From Lentisphaerota bacterium (GTDB lineage Bacteria > Verrucomicrobiota > Kiritimatiellia > UBA8416 > JAFGIZ01): DNA of 9,792 bases. Under the pieces are notes generated by a model. It was not told where the DNA came from. It made no database searches and was given only the letters and a program-made list of their open reading frames with translations. A program made the position numbers and the translations under genes. The stretch spans positions 1 to 9,792 of the forward strand of contig JAFGIZ010000226.1 of NCBI GenBank assembly GCA_016929365.1, written 5' to 3'. Below, piece by piece: positions 5,935 through 9,792 of this stretch (position 1 is its first letter; each line of letters begins with the position of its first letter).

Positions 5935-8900
5935 TCAACGCAGAATCAGAAGCGTGCCGGGATGCCTGAGAAAGACGTCGCCGAAACTGCGCCGGATCGA
6001 GCCGAATCCGGAAACCTTGAAAACCTGGACCTTGTTTCCTCCGCCGCCGTAGTAGTACACCGCATCGTCGGAAATCCGGTGGAGCCGGCCCGAGAAATTC
6101 TCGCCGCAAAGCCGGTACGCCTCCGGCGGCGTGCCTGCCGCCGGGTTGTCCAGCAGGCGCCCCACGTAAAGGCCGTCCTCGTGATAGACATGGCTGAGCG
6201 ACTGGTTGACATCCTGGACTACGATACAGTCATGGACCGGGCCCAGCAGCCGCCAGATATAGCGCATCTCGCCCGGCGCACACCCGGTACTGCGCGAATG
6301 CCGTCCTACGACCCAGTCGATTTCGCCGTCCGTCCGCCATTTCACGAGCAGCGTTCCCCCGACCGAGGAACACCAGAACTGGTCTCCGATGCCGTTGGCG
6401 ATACTGGGATCGCGTTCGTTGTAGCCCCCGTAGATGCAGCCATCCGCGTCCTGCTTGTAGCCGCACGTGTCGGGGAAACGAAACGTCGCCGGAATGCCGT
6501 CGTTCAGCACAACGCGGTTGGTCCAGTGGTAGACCGGCGTCCCCTGCCCGGTCCACGAGACCGGCGCCATCGACGCCGGCCCCTCGTAATCCCGGACCTC
6601 GACCGGCTGCGTGCGATCGGGATAAGGCCCGATGTAGGTCAAGTTGTCCGAGATATGCGCCGACCGGCTGTTTTGCACGGAGGATTCGAAGCGTCCCTCG
6701 GTGAACGTAATCTCGTTGGATTGCACGGCGCCGTCACCGTCGTGATCGGCCCAGGCAAACATCAGGTTCTCGGGCTGGGTGCCGCCGGGACGAAACGCCT
6801 CGGGAATCTGCCACGTATTGGATTGGCGGGCTTTGCCGCACACCGCCACTGCCGTAAACGCCGCGTTGGAGGCATCCAGGCGGTACACCACCGGATATTC
6901 GTCTTCGCAGAAGAACGTGCAGCCGTTGTAGCGGCGGATCTGGAAACGCGGATTTCCAAAACTCTGGCCGTCCGTGAGCGGGTTCCGCGCATAGCGATAC
7001 ACGGCGGTTACGGAGGACGTCCGGTTGGAATAATCCACCTGGTATTCCGTCATGGCGTAGTCGGGCCCATGCCGGTTGTGCGCGCAAACGAACACGCGCG
7101 AGGGATCGTCGGGATCGGCAAACCCCGAGGCCGCATAATCGTGGCCACCGTAGAACTCGGCCAGGTGGGTTCCGTTGCTGCTGAAATGCACGGTGCGGCG
7201 CGGCTCCGTCAGGGGTTCGGTCAGCCAGAACGACCCGTCCGGCGCGACGGCGATGTCCGTCGGGTCGGCCAGGTTGTCCCGATCGTAAGCCCCGTCGCGA
7301 CAGCGGCCCCCGTATGCGAACAAGGTCTGCTGCAAGACGCCCTGCGCATTGTATCGCAGAACCTGCTGGGTCTCGCCGTCGCAGAGCACGTAAATGTCGC
7401 CGTCCGCGGGATCCACGGCAAGCCGGCGCGGCGACGCCTTGCGCGCGCCCCGGCCGGTGGCGGTCAGGCGCAGATCGTCAACATAAACCGGGTCCTGGTT
7501 CCAGATACTGCGCCAGCGCACCACGGCCGTGACTTCGTTGCTCTGAACCGTGACCGCGTTTTCGATAAAATGCCATTGCTGGTCGTCGGAGCCGCCGGGG
7601 AGGGCAACCACGCGGGTATCGCTCCCCTGGGCGTCCTTCATCACGAAATCCAGCGTAAACGCGTGAAGGCCGGGATCGACTGCCGTGGCATCGTCCAGGA
7701 TATAGGCCGATCCCTGCAGGACATCGCCCGGCTCCAGGTCGTTGAGCGTTATGGAATAGGTTGCGTTGGAGCCCAGGCGGCCCACGTAACTGCTGCCCGG
7801 GACCGGTGTCGGGGCGGACGGCTCTGTCGCCCTGACGTGTTCGAATACGCCGAACGCGCCGCTTTCGAACGTTTCGGAACAGACGGCATTGTGCAGGCCC
7901 GAGATGACAACGGCATGGCGGGTCAGCTTCAGGCGGTCGAAATATACAGGGTCCTGGTTCCAGATGCTGCGCCAGCGCACCACGGCCGTGACTTCGTTGC
8001 TCTGCACCGTGGCTACGTTCTCGAGGAAATGCCACTGCTGGTCGTCGTTGCCGCCGTGCCGACTCACCGTACGGGTATGAACGCCCTGGGCATCCTTCAT
8101 GACAAAGTCGATCATGGCGGCGGAGCGGTTCGGATGGGCATTCGTAGCGCCGTCCAGAATAAAGGCGGAGCTCCTCAGGACATCGCCCGGGCTGAGATCG
8201 TTCAGCGTCACGGAGAAGGTTTGATTCGAGCCGAGCCGGCCGACGTAGCCGTTGGGATAGCAGCTTTCGGCTACCGGCGAAGGTTCGGGCGGCACATCTC
8301 CGGACACGCGTTCGAACAGGCCGACAGTTTCTTCGTCGAAGTTGTTGGTGTACACGACCGATCCATCGATCTCAGCATGGATTCCGTCAAAATACACCGG
8401 TTCCTGGTTCCAGATGCTCCGCCACCTGAATACGGCCTTCTTTTCGTTGCTCTGGACCGTGCCCGCGAACGCAAGCGCATGCCATTGCTGGTCGTCATCG
8501 CCGCCCGTAGCCGAGAGCGTACGCACGTGACTGCCGCCGGCGTCGTACAGCAACACATCGACCGCGGCGGCGGCGCGGCCGGGATTGTGCTCGGCATCCC
8601 CGTCCAGAACCCAGGCGCCGGCGGATATCGCATCGCCCGGGTCCAGATTCTCGTATTCGATGGAATGCGACACGGCATCGACTGCGGCCAGGCCGACACA
8701 CTGGCCTTTGGGAAACAGGAGCGGCGTGGCGAGCTCGCTGTTGGGCGTCCGGATAAAGGGTGCGACGGTATTGGTTTCGAAATCCTGGGCGACCCCGTAC
8801 CCGAACGGAAAGCGGTAGACATTTTCGCCGCAGATGTAGAGGCCGTCCCCGTTGTTGTCGATGGCGACGCCCCGCGGCGGATAGGGAGTCGGCATCGTCT

Positions 8901-9792
8901 CGATGACATGTCCGTCCGCCGTGCTGAGCCGGTTCACGACCAGATCGCCTTCGCTGGACACAAGCAGCCGCCCCCCTCGGACGTCCATATCCATGCCGTC
9001 GGTGTACTCCGCCTCGCTCTCCGTGTAGTGGTAATCCCATTCGGCCAGACACTCGCTCAGCACCGGCCCGTCCGGCTCCGTGTCCATGACCTGAATCCGG
9101 CCGTATTCCCGCAGGATGTAAATCTTGCCGTCATCCACGCCCATGGCCACGGCTTTTTCGGGAAACAGGCGGCCCTCGGACGTCCAGATGCGGTTGCCCG
9201 TGGCGTCCATTTGGACGGCCCAGGCCGGCCCCTCGCTCAGCCCGGCCATAAGGGTGACGTGGTGATTCGTGTCCACGGCCACCGAGTACGGCGGCACGTG
9301 GTTGCCGGGCCACTCGTCTGCGCCCAGCTCGGGCAGCCCGATGTTGACCCCGAGATTCATGAGAAACTCGCTCTGCAAGCCCTCCGAACGCAACAGCTCC
9401 CAGGTATACGTGTCGTTGGTGCTGACATACGCACCCTGGTCATCTTTACGATTCCAGGGCTCCAGGTGGTAGCCCGCCGCCCGGTCCGCGCCGTGCAGCA
9501 GCTCCCGAACGACCTCACCGCTGCTGTTCCTGACCAGGATCGACACCTTGGCCGGGGCGGGTAGATCGTATTCGAGATAGTACTGCAGCGGCGGGCGGTA
9601 GCCTTCGAGGTCCACCTCGAAGGCGGGGCGGTCTTCCTTCACGGCGGCCCGGGTACTGTGAAAGCGGTACTCGTCGTACCCGGCGATGCCCACGGGCCGG
9701 ACCAGGAACCCCGCGTTGTCTTCGGGATGGGCGATCCAGGCATTAAGAAAATCGGTGTCGGTAAATTCCCAGGTAATCACATCGCCGACGGA
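5935..9792 (-). CDS. Giant extracellular protein: DNRLRE end, FlgD-type Ig domain, split beta-propeller and three tandem jelly-roll-like modules (partial, N-terminus off the right edge)
   Basis: 1285 codons are visible and the frame is open at base 9792, so the true start lies outside. Residues are numbered from the in-frame GTG at 9780. Residues 1-60 look like the end of a DNRLRE domain (FLNAWIAHPEDNAGFLVRP, YRFHSTRAA). Residues 76-132 resemble a FlgD-type Ig domain (VSILVRNSSGEVVRELL, YTWELLRSEG). Residues about 160-330 carry NHL-like propeller strands (PPYSVAVDTNHHV, AVAMGVDDGKIYIL, RGVAIDNNGDGLYI). Residues 334-776 hold three repeats of a carbohydrate-binding-like jelly roll. Propeller strands resume at about 784 (RRLAVDPADGDIYVL, TDIAVAPDGSFWL) and run toward the C-terminus, with an EF-hand-like loop at 1012-1023. 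The visible part shows no transglycosylase or hydrolase motif. A surface-exposed or secreted role beside the GH71-like enzyme, perhaps binding glycans, is inferred. No characterised protein of this architecture is known to me. Confidence 0.85.
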   Translation of the reverse strand, partial: SVGDVITWEFTDTDFLNAWIAHPEDNAGFLVRPVGIAGYDEYRFHSTRAAVKEDRPAFEVDLEGYRPPLQYYLEYDLPAPAKVSILVRNSSGEVVRELLHGADRAAGYHLEPWNRKDDQGAYVSTNDTYTWELLRSEGLQSEFLMNLGVNIGLPELGADEWPGNHVPPYSVAVDTNHHVTLMAGLSEGPAWAVQMDATGNRIWTSEGRLFPEKAVAMGVDDGKIYILREYGRIQVMDTEPDGPVLSECLAEWDYHYTESEAEYTDGMDMDVRGGRLLVSSEGDLVVNRLSTADGHVIETMPTPYPPRGVAIDNNGDGLYICGENVYRFPFGYGVAQDFETNTVAPFIRTPNSELATPLLFPKGQCVGLAAVDAVSHSIEYENLDPGDAISAGAWVLDGDAEHNPGRAAAAVDVLLYDAGGSHVRTLSATGGDDDQQWHALAFAGTVQSNEKKAVFRWRSIWNQEPVYFDGIHAEIDGSVVYTNNFDEETVGLFERVSGDVPPEPSPVAESCYPNGYVGRLGSNQTFSVTLNDLSPGDVLRSSAFILDGATNAHPNRSAAMIDFVMKDAQGVHTRTVSRHGGNDDQQWHFLENVATVQSNEVTAVVRWRSIWNQDPVYFDRLKLTRHAVVISGLHNAVCSETFESGAFGVFEHVRATEPSAPTPVPGSSYVGRLGSNATYSITLNDLEPGDVLQGSAYILDDATAVDPGLHAFTLDFVMKDAQGSDTRVVALPGGSDDQQWHFIENAVTVQSNEVTAVVRWRSIWNQDPVYVDDLRLTATGRGARKASPRRLAVDPADGDIYVLCDGETQQVLRYNAQGVLQQTLFAYGGRCRDGAYDRDNLADPTDIAVAPDGSFWLTEPLTEPRRTVHFSSNGTHLAEFYGGHDYAASGFADPDDPSRVFVCAHNRHGPDYAMTEYQVDYSNRTSSVTAVYRYARNPLTDGQSFGNPRFQIRRYNGCTFFCEDEYPVVYRLDASNAAFTAVAVCGKARQSNTWQIPEAFRPGGTQPENLMFAWADHDGDGAVQSNEITFTEGRFESSVQNSRSAHISDNLTYIGPYPDRTQPVEVRDYEGPASMAPVSWTGQGTPVYHWTNRVVLNDGIPATFRFPDTCGYKQDADGCIYGGYNERDPSIANGIGDQFWCSSVGGTLLVKWRTDGEIDWVVGRHSRSTGCAPGEMRYIWRLLGPVHDCIVVQDVNQSLSHVYHEDGLYVGRLLDNPAAGTPPEAYRLCGENFSGRLHRISDDAVYYYGGGGNKVQVFKVSGFGSIRRSFGDVFLRHPGTLLILR
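6712..6747 (-). other. EF-hand / dockerin-like calcium loop in the giant protein
   Basis: Residues 1012-1023 read DHDGDGAVQSNE. Asp at positions 1, 3 and 5, Gly at 6, a hydrophobic residue at 8 and Glu at 12 fit the canonical EF-hand calcium loop. Only one loop is seen and no paired second loop nearby, as in single calcium loops of extracellular propeller or adhesin proteins. It lies within the C-terminal propeller region. Confidence 0.6.
7453..7869 (-). repeat. Jelly-roll module, copy 3 (C-terminal copy)
   Basis: Residues 638-776 of the giant protein. The copy runs from FESGAFGVFEHV through YVGRLGSN, LNDLEPGDVL, DFVMKDAQG, GGSDDQQWHF and VTVQSNEVTAVVRWRSIWNQ to VYVDDLRLTATG. The closing acidic-then-LT strand and the GG.DDQQWH element are typical of CBM4/9/22-like jelly rolls. 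At DNA level 7490-7551 matches 7949-8010 of copy 2 at 60 of 62 bases. Confidence 0.9.
7870..8340 (-). repeat. Jelly-roll module, copy 2
   Basis: Residues 481-637. It has the same order of elements: FDEETVGLFERV, a proline-rich linker, YVGRLGSN, LNDLSPGDVL, DFVMKDAQG, GGNDDQQWHF, TVQSNEVTAVVRWRSIWNQ and VYFDRLKLT. It is much closer to copy 3 than to copy 1, which suggests a later duplication of this pair. Confidence 0.9.
8341..8781 (-). repeat. Jelly-roll module, copy 1 (most diverged)
   Basis: Residues 334-480. It keeps FETNTVAPF, CVGLAAVDAVSHSI, LDPGDAISAGAWVLDG, GGDDDQQWHA, TVQSNEKKAVFRWRSIWNQ and VYFDG, but its YVGRLGSN-type segment has drifted. In the conserved block its DNA (8401-8460) differs from copy 2 (7951-8010) at 12 of 60 bases. 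It joins directly to propeller sequence on its N-terminal side. Confidence 0.88.

Noticed and set aside
7453..8781. DNA repeats as a mobile element or assembly artefact
   Set aside because: The units are in frame, diverged to different degrees and encode a coherent domain with linkers, so they fit protein-module duplication.
5887..9564. A 1225-codon open frame on the plus strand opposite the giant protein
   Set aside because: It mirrors the minus-strand gene in GC-rich DNA. Its translation is rich in Arg, Val, His and Gly, has internal echoes of the jelly-roll repeats, and shows no family motif; the minus frame shows clear domains.
9778..9780. GTG at 9780 as the true start of the giant protein
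   Set aside because: The frame stays open to the window edge and the residues around it belong to the middle of a DNRLRE-like domain, so the start is outside the window.

Overview
The window is GC-rich bacterial DNA. It holds five protein-coding genes: four on the minus strand and one on the plus strand. The mix points to an anaerobic or microaerobic, polysaccharide-degrading bacterium: an anaerobe-type hybrid cluster protein, a NagB-family sugar isomerase, a secreted GH71-like glycoside hydrolase with a LamG domain, and a very large DNRLRE/FlgD-Ig/beta-propeller protein. This combination fits the PVC superphylum (Kiritimatiellota, Lentisphaerota, Planctomycetota and relatives) best, but that placement is inferred from gene content only. 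There is no rRNA, tRNA, CRISPR array, insertion sequence or attachment site that I can support.

Layout, left to right. 1-519 (minus): first 173 codons of a NagB-family glucosamine-6-phosphate deaminase/isomerase-like protein, cut by the left edge. 520-682: short intergenic region with a possible promoter. 683-2320 (minus): hydroxylamine reductase / hybrid cluster protein (hcp), complete with all metal-cluster ligands. 2321-2601: divergent intergenic region, GC-rich and palindromic on the hcp side, with a candidate promoter for the plus-strand gene. 2602-3423 (plus): small-conductance mechanosensitive channel (mscS). 3424-3487: convergent gap filled by a strong GC hairpin. 3488-5692 (minus): secreted GH71-like glycoside hydrolase with a C-terminal LamG domain. 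5693-5934: intergenic region with iterated GATTAAGTG-like motifs, a 22-nt inverted repeat and a possible leaderless promoter. 5935-9792 (minus): 1285 visible codons of a giant extracellular-type protein whose start lies beyond the right edge.

How the genes may work together. The giant protein and the GH71-like enzyme are neighbours in the same orientation and both look extracellular, so they may handle the same polysaccharide (GH71 enzymes act on alpha-1,3-glucan); the substrate is inferred from the family alone. A NagB-like enzyme further along the same strand would fit amino-sugar catabolism, but hcp lies between them and separate promoters are likely. Hcp (nitrosative or redox stress) and MscS (osmotic downshock) are housekeeping stress genes with no visible link to the carbohydrate genes. 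The most unusual object is the giant protein: three copies of a roughly 140-155-residue jelly-roll-like module, two of them nearly identical in part at DNA level, are placed between two sections of beta-propeller sequence.
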